DNA of 64,000 nucleotides, from the NCBI RefSeq assembly GCF_015668515.1, contig NZ_JADPFO010000001.1, positions 1,390,823 to 1,454,822 on the forward strand, read 5' to 3'. The DNA comes from Paraclostridium tenue. Lineage in GTDB: Bacteria > Bacillota > Clostridia > Peptostreptococcales > Peptostreptococcaceae. The translations under genes were made by a program, and so were the position numbers. Of this stretch, positions 1 through 8,398 are shown piece by piece (within the stretch, counting starts at the first letter, position 1; each line of letters begins with the position of its first letter). The notes beneath the pieces were generated by a model, which was not told where the DNA came from, did not search any database, and saw nothing but the letters and a program-made list of their open reading frames with translations.

Positions 1-1036
1 CCTTTGCTGCTTTATGAAAATCTATTAGTTCTAAAAGAGATTGTTCCATATTATCACAATTTATAACTTTATTATATTTATATTTATCAACTGAATGCCC
101 ATATAATGCATCGTAATATTCTACTAAATAGTGTTCTACAAGTTGTTCATATTTTCCTTCATTAAATAATTCAATATAATAATCAACTTTAGCATTACCT
201 AATCTTTTTCTAAATTTATTTATACATTGTATTAAGGCTTCAAAGTTTTTATTTTCCGTGTATATATAATCTCTACATAATCTATCTACTCTAGATTTAA
301 TACTACATTCTAATAATATATGATAGCCATCTCTTATTATACCTTCATATATTTCATTTGGAACATTAACATGACCAACTCTTTTACTTTCACTTTCTAT
401 AAATATATAATTACTATTTGAAAAATATAGTTTTTCAAATATATTAGTTTCAAACTTTTTCTGTGTTGGAGGCTTTTCATTAAACATTATAAATCCAAAA
501 GTAGAACCACTATTTTTAGCTATTCCTTCTAAATCTATAATATCTATACCTTTTTCTTCTAACATTAAAAGCATATCTGTTTTACCAACACCTGTTAAAC
601 CATGAAGTACTATAAATTCTTTAGTATCCATAACAGTTTTAAAATAATCTAATACAAAATTTCTATAGGCTTTATATCCACCTTCTAATTGATATACATT
701 TACACCTAAAGTAGCTATCATATTTGCTAAACTTCCGCTTCTCATTCCACCTCTAGCACAATATATAACTATGTTTTCATATTCATTGGCTAAACTTAAA
801 ACTTCCATATACATATGTTTTAATTTATCTTTAACATAATCAAATCCTTTTTGTATAGCCTCATGCTTTCCTTGCATTTTATATATAGTACCTATATCCT
901 TATGTTCATTATCACTAAATAATGGCATATGAAAAGCATCTAATATATGATCTTCATTAAACTCTGCTTCTGTTCTAACATCTATAAATATAGTGTTTGG
1001 TAAATTTAATGCATTTTTTACACTTATTGTTTTCAA
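1..1036 (-). CDS. mnmH: tRNA 2-selenouridine synthase, 3' end cut by window edge
   Basis: MnmH (SelU) converts 2-thiouridine to 2-selenouridine at the wobble position of some tRNAs, using selenophosphate. About 345 codons are present and only the extreme C-terminus runs off the window. An N-terminal rhodanese domain carries the active-site Cys in the family signature VIYCARGGMRSG, followed by a P-loop (GLTGVGKT) that starts the ATPase-like domain; this pairing is diagnostic. The start is a TTG at 1036 with a GGTGA-type ribosome binding site just upstream. The gene begins 2 bases after the ftsK stop, so the two are probably co-transcribed. Its presence suggests the organism makes selenophosphate; no selD or sel gene is visible here. 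Confidence 0.9.
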   Translation of the reverse strand, partial: MKTISVKNALNLPNTIFIDVRTEAEFNEDHILDAFHMPLFSDNEHKDIGTIYKMQGKHEAIQKGFDYVKDKLKHMYMEVLSLANEYENIVIYCARGGMRSGSLANMIATLGVNVYQLEGGYKAYRNFVLDYFKTVMDTKEFIVLHGLTGVGKTDMLLMLEEKGIDIIDLEGIAKNSGSTFGFIMFNEKPPTQKKFETNIFEKLYFSNSNYIFIESESKRVGHVNVPNEIYEGIIRDGYHILLECSIKSRVDRLCRDYIYTENKNFEALIQCINKFRKRLGNAKVDYYIELFNEGKYEQLVEHYLVEYYDALYGHSVDKYKYNKVINCDNMEQSLLELIDFHKAAK

Positions 1037-1038
1037 AT

Positions 1039-3390
1039 TTATTCACCTTCTAAATTTTCTAAATCTTGTTTACTTATTAAAACTTTTCTCGGCTTACTAC
1101 CTTCGCTCTTTCCAACAATTCCTCTTTCTTCCATAGAATCTATAAGTCTTGCCGCTCTATTAAATCCGATTTTAAACTTTCTTTGAAGCATTGAAGCTGA
1201 AGCTTGTCCACTTTCAACAACAAATTCTATAGCTTCACTTAAAAATTCATCTACATCACTTGATTGTTCTTTTGATATTTTACTTATACTATCTACAATG
1301 CATTCTTCATATTTAACTTCATCTTTTACTTGACTTTTTACATAATCTATAACTCTTTCAGATTCAGATTCAGATATAAATGCCCCTTGAAGTCTTACTG
1401 GTTTTGCAGCCCCTAATGGGTAAAATAACATATCACCTTTACCTAAAAGTTTTTCAGCTCCACCCATATCAAGGATTGTTCTTGAATCTGTTTGAGATGA
1501 AACGGCAAATGCAATTCTTGAAGGTATATTAGCTTTTATAACTCCAGTTATGACATCAACTGATGGTCTTTGTGTAGCAACTATTAAGTGCATACCAGCA
1601 GCCCTTGCCATTTGAGCCAATCTACAAATATAATCTTCAACATCATTAGCACTTACCATCATAAGGTCAGCAAGTTCGTCTATTATTATAACTATTTTCG
1701 GAAGTTTCTCTTCACTCTTTTCATTGTAACTAGTTATATCTTTTACACTTGATTCTGCAAATAGTTTATATCTTCTGTTCATTTCTGTAACTGCCCAATT
1801 AAGTGCATTGGCAGCTTTTTTAGGATCAGTTACAACAGGTATTAATAAATGTGGTATACCATTGTAATTTGCAAGTTCAACAACCTTAGGGTCTATAAGT
1901 AAGAACTTAACTTCATCAGGATTTGATTTATATAATATACTATTTATTAAAGTATTTACACATACACTTTTTCCTGAACCTGTAGATCCCGCTATAAGTA
2001 AATGAGGCATTTTGCCAATATCAGCTATTATTGGCTTTCCTGCTATGTCTTTTCCAAGCCCCATAGCAAGTGGTGATTCAAATTTATTAAATTCATCACT
2101 TTCAAGAACTTCTCTTAAAGTAACCATTTGTGCTTCTTCATTTGGAACTTCAATACCTATTGCACTTTTACCTGGTATTGGAGCTTCTATTCTTATACTT
2201 TTTGCGGCTAAACTAAGTGCTATATCATCTGTTAAATTTACTATTTTACTTACCTTTACTCCTGGACTCGGTTGAAGTTCATATCTTGTTATAGTAGGTC
2301 CTACTGTTACTTGATTAACTTTTGCTTCAACTCCAAAATCAGATAAAGTTTTTTCTAATAAAGATGCATTTTTTAATACTTTTTTCTTACTCTTATCATC
2401 AGGCTTTGAGTCTATTTTATTTAACAAGTCAACACTAGGTTTTTTGTAATTTTCATAACTTGACTCTGTTTTTATACCCATAGGTTGAGTCTTTTCTAAG
2501 TTATCATTTTGCTTAATTGAAGTCTCTGTTTTTTGATTAGGTTTTGCTTTTTGTAATTCTTTTAAAACTTCTAACTCAGGCATACTTTGAGTGCCTTCTA
2601 GAATTTCTAAATAGTCATCATCTGCTTTATTAAAACCTACTATCTTTATTGTTTTGTCATTTTCATCATCTTCTATACTATTTTCACTTATTTCTTCTTT
2701 TTTAGATTTACCTCTTAATCCAGTTTTTGTAACCATAGTATTTTCATCAACTTCTTCAGTAACCATATTAACCATAGCATCTTTTAAGTTTAAGGCTTTT
2801 TCTTTAAAAGTAAGATTACTATTTTTGCTTTTTTGAGTTTTTACTTTTATCTTATATATTAAATCTTTTAAAGATATATTAAATGTAAATAAACATGTTA
2901 TTAGTAATGCAAATATACTTATTAACCATGCACCAGTTACCCCAAATATCTTAGTTACATAGTATGTAATAACTGTAGCTATAAGTCCACATCCATTTCC
3001 TTGTACAGCTTGTTTAGTTACCTCTTTAATTACATATGAATTAGTAGGACTATCTATAGGTAAATTTTTTGCGTTTATAAGTCCGTAAAATATGAATATA
3101 AAAATTACACCTACATAATATAACTTAGTACTTTTAATTCTATAGATATATTCATTCTTTTCAAAAAATCCTAAAACACCACTAATAATAATTATAAATG
3201 GTATAGCTATTGATAATTTTCCGAACAATCCTAAAAATATATTTTGTATAACTGTACCTAATAATCCCATAGAACTAGAGTTTAAACTATATAATAAGAA
3301 TATACCTATAAATATAGTTATCAGGTTATTGTATTCAGCTTTAAAACTTGATTCCATATTTTTTTTCTTTTTAGATTTTTTCTTAGCCAT
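1039..3390 (-). CDS. ftsK: DNA translocase FtsK/SpoIIIE
   Basis: Membrane-anchored hexameric DNA pump that moves chromosomes through the closing septum (SpoIIIE in forespores, FtsK/SftA in vegetative cells). The protein has about 783 residues. Four hydrophobic segments lie within the first 170 residues, then a charged linker, the RecA-like motor with Walker A GSTGSGKS near residue 465 and Walker B-like IIIIDELADLM, and a C-terminal winged-helix gamma domain that reads oriented DNA motifs. The ATG at 3390 (MAKKKSKKKK) is preferred because GAGGTGAG lies just upstream; an in-frame GTG at 3399 overlaps that site. The gene lies downstream of tepA, as in Bacillus. Confidence 0.95.
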   Translation of the reverse strand: MAKKKSKKKKNMESSFKAEYNNLITIFIGIFLLYSLNSSSMGLLGTVIQNIFLGLFGKLSIAIPFIIIISGVLGFFEKNEYIYRIKSTKLYYVGVIFIFIFYGLINAKNLPIDSPTNSYVIKEVTKQAVQGNGCGLIATVITYYVTKIFGVTGAWLISIFALLITCLFTFNISLKDLIYKIKVKTQKSKNSNLTFKEKALNLKDAMVNMVTEEVDENTMVTKTGLRGKSKKEEISENSIEDDENDKTIKIVGFNKADDDYLEILEGTQSMPELEVLKELQKAKPNQKTETSIKQNDNLEKTQPMGIKTESSYENYKKPSVDLLNKIDSKPDDKSKKKVLKNASLLEKTLSDFGVEAKVNQVTVGPTITRYELQPSPGVKVSKIVNLTDDIALSLAAKSIRIEAPIPGKSAIGIEVPNEEAQMVTLREVLESDEFNKFESPLAMGLGKDIAGKPIIADIGKMPHLLIAGSTGSGKSVCVNTLINSILYKSNPDEVKFLLIDPKVVELANYNGIPHLLIPVVTDPKKAANALNWAVTEMNRRYKLFAESSVKDITSYNEKSEEKLPKIVIIIDELADLMMVSANDVEDYICRLAQMARAAGMHLIVATQRPSVDVITGVIKANIPSRIAFAVSSQTDSRTILDMGGAEKLLGKGDMLFYPLGAAKPVRLQGAFISESESERVIDYVKSQVKDEVKYEECIVDSISKISKEQSSDVDEFLSEAIEFVVESGQASASMLQRKFKIGFNRAARLIDSMEERGIVGKSEGSKPRKVLISKQDLENLEGE

Positions 3391-3448
3391 CAATCTCACC
3401 TCTTAAAAATAAATTTATACAAGAATTAATAAACTCCAAAATCATAGC

Positions 3449-3483
3449 AAAAAGTGCTAATGTATTTAAACACTAACACTTTT
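3449..3483 (-). terminator. Terminator after tepA
   Basis: An imperfect hairpin (GTGTTAGTG pairing with CATTAGCAC through two G-U pairs) with flanking A and T runs lies between the tepA stop and ftsK. Its T run follows on the minus strand. Confidence 0.6.
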
Positions 3484-3526
3484 ATATCTTCTAATTATAG
3501 CATATATTCTATTATTTAACCAAATT

Positions 3527-4288
3527 TTATTTGATTACATTTTTGTTATCTTCATTACTCTCTTCATTTATCAATTCTCTTAATTTAATCATCGCTTCTT
3601 TTAATCCACCAACTTCATTTATAAGTCCACAATCTACTGCTTCTTTACCTATTAATACACTTCCAACATCACTTACTAATTCTTCTTTAGAATACATTAG
3701 TTTTTCTAAATCTTCTTTTTCTATATCTGATGTTCTGATTATAAACTGAGTTATACGCTCTTGCATCTTTTTAAAGTATTCAAAAGTTTCATTAACTCCA
3801 ATAACTAAACCGTTAGTTCTTATAGGATGAACTATCATAGTTGCAGTAGGTGCTATGAACGAATAATCTCCAGCTGTTGCAAGTGGAACTCCTATACTGT
3901 GACTTCCTCCTAACACAAGAGTAACAACTTTTTTAGATACACTGTTTATAAGTTCTGCCATTGCAAGCCCAGCTTCAACATCCCCACCTACTGTATTTAA
4001 AATTATTAAAACACCTTTTATATCTTTGCTTTCTTCTATTGCAAATAGCATAGGTATTATATGCTCATATTTTGTAGATTTTTTTTGTGGATTACCTGCA
4101 AAATGACCTTCTATTTCACCTATTATAGTTATACACTGTATATCTTTAATATTTTGTTCTGGAATACTTGGAACTCCCATTTGTTTAATATCTTGTATAT
4201 TTTCAGTTTGCTCATTATCATTTTCAGTTTCTTCTGATTTTAAATTGTTTTTTTCATTTGTATTCTTATCATTATATAAAAAGTTCAT
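3527..4288 (-). CDS. tepA: ClpP-class serine protease TepA (YmfB)
   Basis: TepA is a ClpP/crotonase-fold serine peptidase of the translocation-enhancing protein family, 253 residues here. After an acidic, Asn/Glu-rich N-terminal 45 residues, the ClpP-like core has the nucleophile motif GGSHSIGVP near residue 128 and a downstream MIVHP segment carrying the likely catalytic His. The position directly upstream of spoIIIE/ftsK and downstream of dapG matches the Bacillus ymfB locus. A strong AAGGAGG precedes the ATG at 4288. In Bacillus, TepA degrades spore SASPs on germination; that role is inferred here only from homology and context. Confidence 0.88.
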   Translation of the reverse strand: MNFLYNDKNTNEKNNLKSEETENDNEQTENIQDIKQMGVPSIPEQNIKDIQCITIIGEIEGHFAGNPQKKSTKYEHIIPMLFAIEESKDIKGVLIILNTVGGDVEAGLAMAELINSVSKKVVTLVLGGSHSIGVPLATAGDYSFIAPTATMIVHPIRTNGLVIGVNETFEYFKKMQERITQFIIRTSDIEKEDLEKLMYSKEELVSDVGSVLIGKEAVDCGLINEVGGLKEAMIKLRELINEESNEDNKNVIK

Positions 4289-4318
4289 ATGTAGCCTCCT
4301 TTTAAGACTTACTTTAAT

Positions 4319-4477
4319 CTATTTACCTTTAGGGTGTTTACTTATTGGTCTTGATGTATTTTGAGCTACAGAACCACTTTTTTTAGGTCTTAAATGTGCT
4401 GGTAAACTTAATTCTTCTCCAAACTCTAATTTAAAATGTGGTTGATTATTGTTTGTTTTTTTATTTTTATTAGACAT
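4319..4477 (-). CDS. Small basic protein of unknown function (52 aa)
   Basis: This short gene reads MSNKNKKTNN... and ends ...PISKHPKGK, 52 residues with a lysine-rich N-terminus and a central PHFKLEFGEELSLPAH segment; there is no membrane segment. An AAGGAGGA site sits 7 bases before the ATG. It lies between dapG and tepA, where Bacillus has other small genes, but I do not recognise the family. Its ribosome binding site is inside a long inverted repeat (4484-4534), so its translation may be controlled or uncoupled from dapG. Confidence 0.75.
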   Translation of the reverse strand: MSNKNKKTNNNQPHFKLEFGEELSLPAHLRPKKSGSVAQNTSRPISKHPKGK

Positions 4478-4483
4478 AAAAAC

Positions 4484-4534
4484 ATCCTCCTTTAAGGTTT
4501 AACTTTACATATAAGTTAACCAAAAAAGGAGGAT
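4484..4534 (-). promoter_or_regulatory. Hairpin spanning the dapG/52-aa gene junction
   Basis: A 10-base perfect inverted repeat (ATCCTCCTTT / AAAGGAGGAT) encloses an inner stem (GGTTAACTT / AAGTTAAACC with one bulge). On the minus strand the 3' arm is the ribosome binding site of the 52-aa gene and is followed by GTTTTT. It therefore resembles both a weak terminator after dapG and a structure that hides the downstream ribosome binding site. Confidence 0.65.
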
Positions 4535-4538
4535 ATTA

Positions 4539-5750
4539 TTAATTTAATTTAAATTCTTCATGAATTGCATGAATAGCATTTTTCATATCTTTTTCTTCAA
4601 CCAAACAAGATATGGTCATATTTGAATCTGAAGTTTGTAATAAATTTATTTTAGCTTTTGATAATGCTCTTACTATTTTTGCCATGACTCCTGGTGTTCC
4701 AGTCATTTTAGATCCAATTAAAGTTACCTTAGCACAATTTTCTTTTACTTTATAATCAAGTTTATGTGCTTTAAGTATTTCTGTTAATGAATTTAACTTA
4801 TCATGATCAATTACAAAAGCTTTTTCTTCTATAAAAAAGTTTATCATATCTAAACTTATTCCATTTGTTTCTATCTCATCCATTATATCAGTAAATATAT
4901 CTTCTCTTGATTTAACTTTAATTTGAGCAACTCCACTTGTATGAGCTACTGCTGTCATAGTGTTTATAGATTTTTCTTCTTTGTTTACTTCAAACTTAGG
5001 ACTCATGCCACTTATTTTAGTTCCTGGATGCGATGGATTTAAAGTATTTTTTATATTTAAAGTAATTGCTCCACTTTTTGCAATTTCAACTGCTCTTGGA
5101 TGTATTACCTTAGCACCTTTATCTGCCATTTGAAATACTTCTTCATAATTTATATAATCTAAAACCTTAGCTTCTGGCTCAACTCTTGGATCTGCTGTCA
5201 TTATTCCATCAACATCTGTATATATTTCAACATTTTTACATTCTAGTGCTTTACCTATAGCAACTGCTGAAGTATCACTACCACCTCTTCCAAGAGTAGT
5301 TACTTCTCCACTTTCTGTTGTTCCTTGAAAACCTGCTATAATTACAACTTTACCTTCGCCTAATTCTTTATATATTCTTTCTGGCTTAATATCTACTATT
5401 CTAGAGTCAGAAAAATTTCCATCAGTATATATACCAGCTTGACTACCTGTTAAAAATACAGCATCTATACCATATCCTTTTAACATGTTAGTAAGTATAG
5501 TTCCTGATATTATCTCTCCACAAGACATTATTAAATCTAACTCTCTCTTAGATGAATCATCATTAACACCTTTACATAAATTTATCAATGTATCAGTTGC
5601 ATAAGGTGCTCCTTTTCTTCCCATAGCTGAAACTACAACAACTAAATCTAATCCTTTGTCCTTATAGTCTTTTATTATATTGCAAACTTGTTGCATTTTT
5701 TCATTAGATTCCACAGATGTCCCACCAAATTTTTGAACTACTATTGTCAT
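4539..5750 (-). CDS. dapG: Aspartate kinase
   Basis: Aspartokinase phosphorylates L-aspartate, the first step to diaminopimelate, lysine, threonine and methionine. The 403-residue protein starts MTIVVQKFGGTSV with the family KFGGTS nucleotide-binding motif, has the kinase signature GRGGSDTSAVA near residue 155, and ends in two ACT regulatory domains (about 265-400). AGGAGG precedes the ATG at 5750. In Bacillus, dapG sits with spoVFA, spoVFB, asd and dapA; here only ymxH is upstream. I saw no lysine riboswitch before it. Confidence 0.93.
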   Translation of the reverse strand: MTIVVQKFGGTSVESNEKMQQVCNIIKDYKDKGLDLVVVVSAMGRKGAPYATDTLINLCKGVNDDSSKRELDLIMSCGEIISGTILTNMLKGYGIDAVFLTGSQAGIYTDGNFSDSRIVDIKPERIYKELGEGKVVIIAGFQGTTESGEVTTLGRGGSDTSAVAIGKALECKNVEIYTDVDGIMTADPRVEPEAKVLDYINYEEVFQMADKGAKVIHPRAVEIAKSGAITLNIKNTLNPSHPGTKISGMSPKFEVNKEEKSINTMTAVAHTSGVAQIKVKSREDIFTDIMDEIETNGISLDMINFFIEEKAFVIDHDKLNSLTEILKAHKLDYKVKENCAKVTLIGSKMTGTPGVMAKIVRALSKAKINLLQTSDSNMTISCLVEEKDMKNAIHAIHEEFKLN

Positions 5751-5759
5751 ATTATCCTC

Positions 5760-6005
5760 CTAATACATGCCTTCATGTTCTATTATAATCATGTCATTAC
5801 CAATTTTTTTTACATTTCTCCACGGTACTTCAAGTACTGATTTATCTTTCCTAAATCCAAAAAATCCTCTTTCTCTAGGAATTAATAAAGCTAATATTTT
5901 CCCTGTAGTATCTTCAATTATAAGGTCACACTCTCCAACAACTCCCAATCTTTCTCCGGTAACTAAATTTACAATCTCCTTACCTGCTACTTCAGATAAA
6001 TTCAT
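5760..6005 (-). CDS. ymxH: YlmC/YmxH family PRC-barrel protein
   Basis: An 81-residue PRC-barrel protein of the YlmC/YmxH family. The core has the typical pattern of a conserved N-terminal LSEVAGKEIVN strand, a central GxLxxLIxPRER-type turn and a C-terminal WRNVKKIGxDMII strand. These small proteins are conserved in spore formers and usually lie between mlpA and dapG, as here. The molecular role is not established. The spacing to dapG is 9 bases, so the two are co-transcribed. Confidence 0.85.
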   Translation of the reverse strand: MNLSEVAGKEIVNLVTGERLGVVGECDLIIEDTTGKILALLIPRERGFFGFRKDKSVLEVPWRNVKKIGNDMIIIEHEGMY

Positions 6006-6071
6006 AAGTATCCCCCCATATAAACTAATATATCTTTATTATAGATAAGCTTAATTATATGTCTAATCTAA

Positions 6072-7316
6072 TTAGTCTAAAGTTATATTCTCTACATCTC
6101 TTCCTACAATACATACTCCAATATTTTCTTTATTAAATACCTTGTCTATAATTAAGTCTATTCTAGCTTTATCAATATTATTTATACTTTCTATAATATC
6201 ATTAGGATTTTTTACTTTCCTAGTTAAAATCATAGCTTTACCAATTGACATCATTCTACTGCTAGTACTTTCTAAACCTAGAATATAACTTCCTTTTAAC
6301 TGTTCTTTACTCTCTTTTATCTCTTTATCTGTAAGATGATTTTTTCTTAAGTTATCAATTTCTTCTAATACTAAATTATATACTTTTTTTAGATTTTCGT
6401 TACTCATGCTTGCGTAAATACCAAGCTCTCCACTTTTTCTATAAAGACTAGGTGCTGAATATATAGAGTAAACAAGTCCTTTACTTTCTCTTATATTTTG
6501 AAATAACCTAGAGCTTATACTTCCTCCAAATATATTATTTACTATAGATAAAGCATATGCATCTTCTCTATCTTCTAGTGGTATTGCTTTTAAGCTTATA
6601 GCCAAATTAACTTGTTCAGTATCCTTATTTTTAGCTATAAAGCAAGGATTAAATTCTGGTGTTGTTATTTCTATATTTGCATTTCCTTTAGGTAAATCTT
6701 TAAATTTATCTTCTATTAATTTGACCATTTCTTCAAATTTAAAGTTACCACTAATTGATATTACAGAGTTACTAGCTACATAATATTTATTAAAATAATC
6801 TTTTATAGTATCTTTATTAATATTATATAATGATTCTTTAGTTCCTATTATATTCATTCCAAGAGCATCTGTTTTGTATATTCCCTCCATAAGTAAGTCA
6901 TATACTAAATCTTCTGGAGAGTCTTCATACATTTTTAGCTCTTCTAATATAACTTGTCTTTCTTTTTCTATATCTTCTTTATCAAATAATGGATTTAAAA
7001 ACATATCACTTAGTATATCTAATCCTATATTTATATGCTCATCTAATAATTTAACATAATAACATGTACATTCCTTACTAGTAAAAGCATTTATTTGCCC
7101 ACCTAAATTATCTATTGTACTAGCTATTTCTTTTGATGTTCTATTTTTAGTTCCTTTAAATAGCATATGTTCTATAAAATGTGATACTCCACTTAATTTT
7201 TCACTTTCTATTCTAGAGCCTGCATTTACCCATACTCCTAACGTTATGGATTTTAAATAAGGTATTTCTTCTCCTACTATTGTAAGTCCATTTTCTAACT
7301 TGTGTATCTTATACAT
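6072..7316 (-). CDS. mlpA: M16-family zinc processing peptidase
   Basis: A 414-residue insulinase/mitochondrial-processing-peptidase-like protein, orthologous by sequence type and position to Bacillus MlpA (YmxG). The inverted zinc motif HFIEH lies at residues 46-50, and the distal ligand is expected in the following ELxxYxDxPEDL region. The C-terminal half is the catalytically inactive M16 repeat. The start is set at 7316 (MYKIHKLENG), because GGAGG lies 6 bases upstream; in-frame upstream codons overlap that site. It is followed by ymxH and preceded by ylxY. Confidence 0.9.
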   Translation of the reverse strand: MYKIHKLENGLTIVGEEIPYLKSITLGVWVNAGSRIESEKLSGVSHFIEHMLFKGTKNRTSKEIASTIDNLGGQINAFTSKECTCYYVKLLDEHINIGLDILSDMFLNPLFDKEDIEKERQVILEELKMYEDSPEDLVYDLLMEGIYKTDALGMNIIGTKESLYNINKDTIKDYFNKYYVASNSVISISGNFKFEEMVKLIEDKFKDLPKGNANIEITTPEFNPCFIAKNKDTEQVNLAISLKAIPLEDREDAYALSIVNNIFGGSISSRLFQNIRESKGLVYSIYSAPSLYRKSGELGIYASMSNENLKKVYNLVLEEIDNLRKNHLTDKEIKESKEQLKGSYILGLESTSSRMMSIGKAMILTRKVKNPNDIIESINNIDKARIDLIIDKVFNKENIGVCIVGRDVENITLD

Positions 7317-7448
7317 ACTCATCCTCCAATTTGATTTGTGCATTATAATATTTATGATAATCATTTATATTTGTATCTTAGTTAATGTCCTTTAAATTAT
7401 AATTTAGTAAAATAAATTATTCAACATCAAAATAACTTAAATAAACTT

Positions 7449-8192
7449 TTAAAGCTCAAATACATCACTAAGTTTTCCTGGTTTTAAATTTTTACTTTCA
7501 ATTATCCCTATAATATCATCAATGCCTTCAGCACTTGCATGCGTAGGATGCATAAGTATTATACTAGAATCTTTCATATCTTTTGACTTAACTCTATTTA
7601 TAATAACTTCTGGTTCTTGTCTATTTTTCCAATCTATTGTGTCTATATCCCATTTGTAAGGCGTGTATCCTAAATCAATAGCCGCTTTTACAGTATCTTT
7701 ATTAAATGAACCTCCTGGTGCTTGAAAAAATTTAGTTTCTTTTTTTATTATATTTTCTATTATTTCTTTAGATGTTTTTATTTGTTCATAGTTCTTATCG
7801 TAGTTTAATGTAGCATAATCTAAATGCTTATATCCATGATTAGCTATTTCATGTCCTTTTTTTTGAATTTCAAGTAGAAATTCAGGGTTTTCTTCAGCCC
7901 ATCTGCCTGTTACAGCAAAAGTTATCTTAGCATTTTTTTCATCTAATACTTTAAGTATCTTTTCTATATATTCACTTTCCCATCCTAGGTCTACGTTGCA
8001 ACTTATTGCAACGTGACCACTATTGGATTTTGTTCCATTGTAATATGGTTCCTCTGCTTTATAAAACATATTAATTGTAGGCGTCGTCCCTTTTTTAGAC
8101 ATAAATATAATTCCTATAATTGCTAGTACTATAACTAGTGATATTATTAAAATTTTTTTTACCTTCTTTTTATTAAGTACCATCATTATCAT
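7449..8192 (-). CDS. ylxY: YlxY-type polysaccharide deacetylase family protein
   Basis: A 247-residue protein with one N-terminal membrane anchor (about 12-30) and an extracellular NodB-type deacetylase domain. The metal-binding HxxxH is present as HGYKH, and a late ILMHPTHAS motif matches the NodB catalytic His region. The first motif is CNVDLGWE rather than the usual TFDDGP, so one of the two Asp residues is absent, as in YlxY proteins. It lies between pnp and mlpA exactly as in Bacillus. GGGAGG precedes the ATG at 8192. Deacetylase activity is uncertain. Confidence 0.82.
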   Translation of the reverse strand: MIMMVLNKKKVKKILIISLVIVLAIIGIIFMSKKGTTPTINMFYKAEEPYYNGTKSNSGHVAISCNVDLGWESEYIEKILKVLDEKNAKITFAVTGRWAEENPEFLLEIQKKGHEIANHGYKHLDYATLNYDKNYEQIKTSKEIIENIIKKETKFFQAPGGSFNKDTVKAAIDLGYTPYKWDIDTIDWKNRQEPEVIINRVKSKDMKDSSIILMHPTHASAEGIDDIIGIIESKNLKPGKLSDVFEL

Positions 8193-8350
8193 AAAAAACT
8201 TCCTCCCAATATGTACAATTTACTCTCATTAAATTGTATTAGGTAGTCTAACTTTTTATGCATTTATATTATATATTGTATTTTAAAATGCTTATATAAC
8301 TTAAAGTGCTTTTACTATTGTAAAAAATGCTTATATATTTTTTGCATAAT

Positions 8351-8390
8351 AAAACACCCTCTTATATTTTACTTGAGGGTGTTTTGTTTT
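8351..8390 (-). terminator. Terminator after pnp
   Basis: An 11-base perfect stem (AAAACACCCTC / GAGGGTGTTTT) with a 13-base loop and T-rich flanks on both strands. It lies 9 bases past the pnp stop and separates pnp from ylxY. Confidence 0.85.
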
Positions 8391-8398
8391 ATAAATTA

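Noticed and set aside
5751-6060. Lysine riboswitch upstream of dapG
   Set aside because: ymxH ends 9 bases before dapG, and no lysine-riboswitch-like structure is seen before ymxH.
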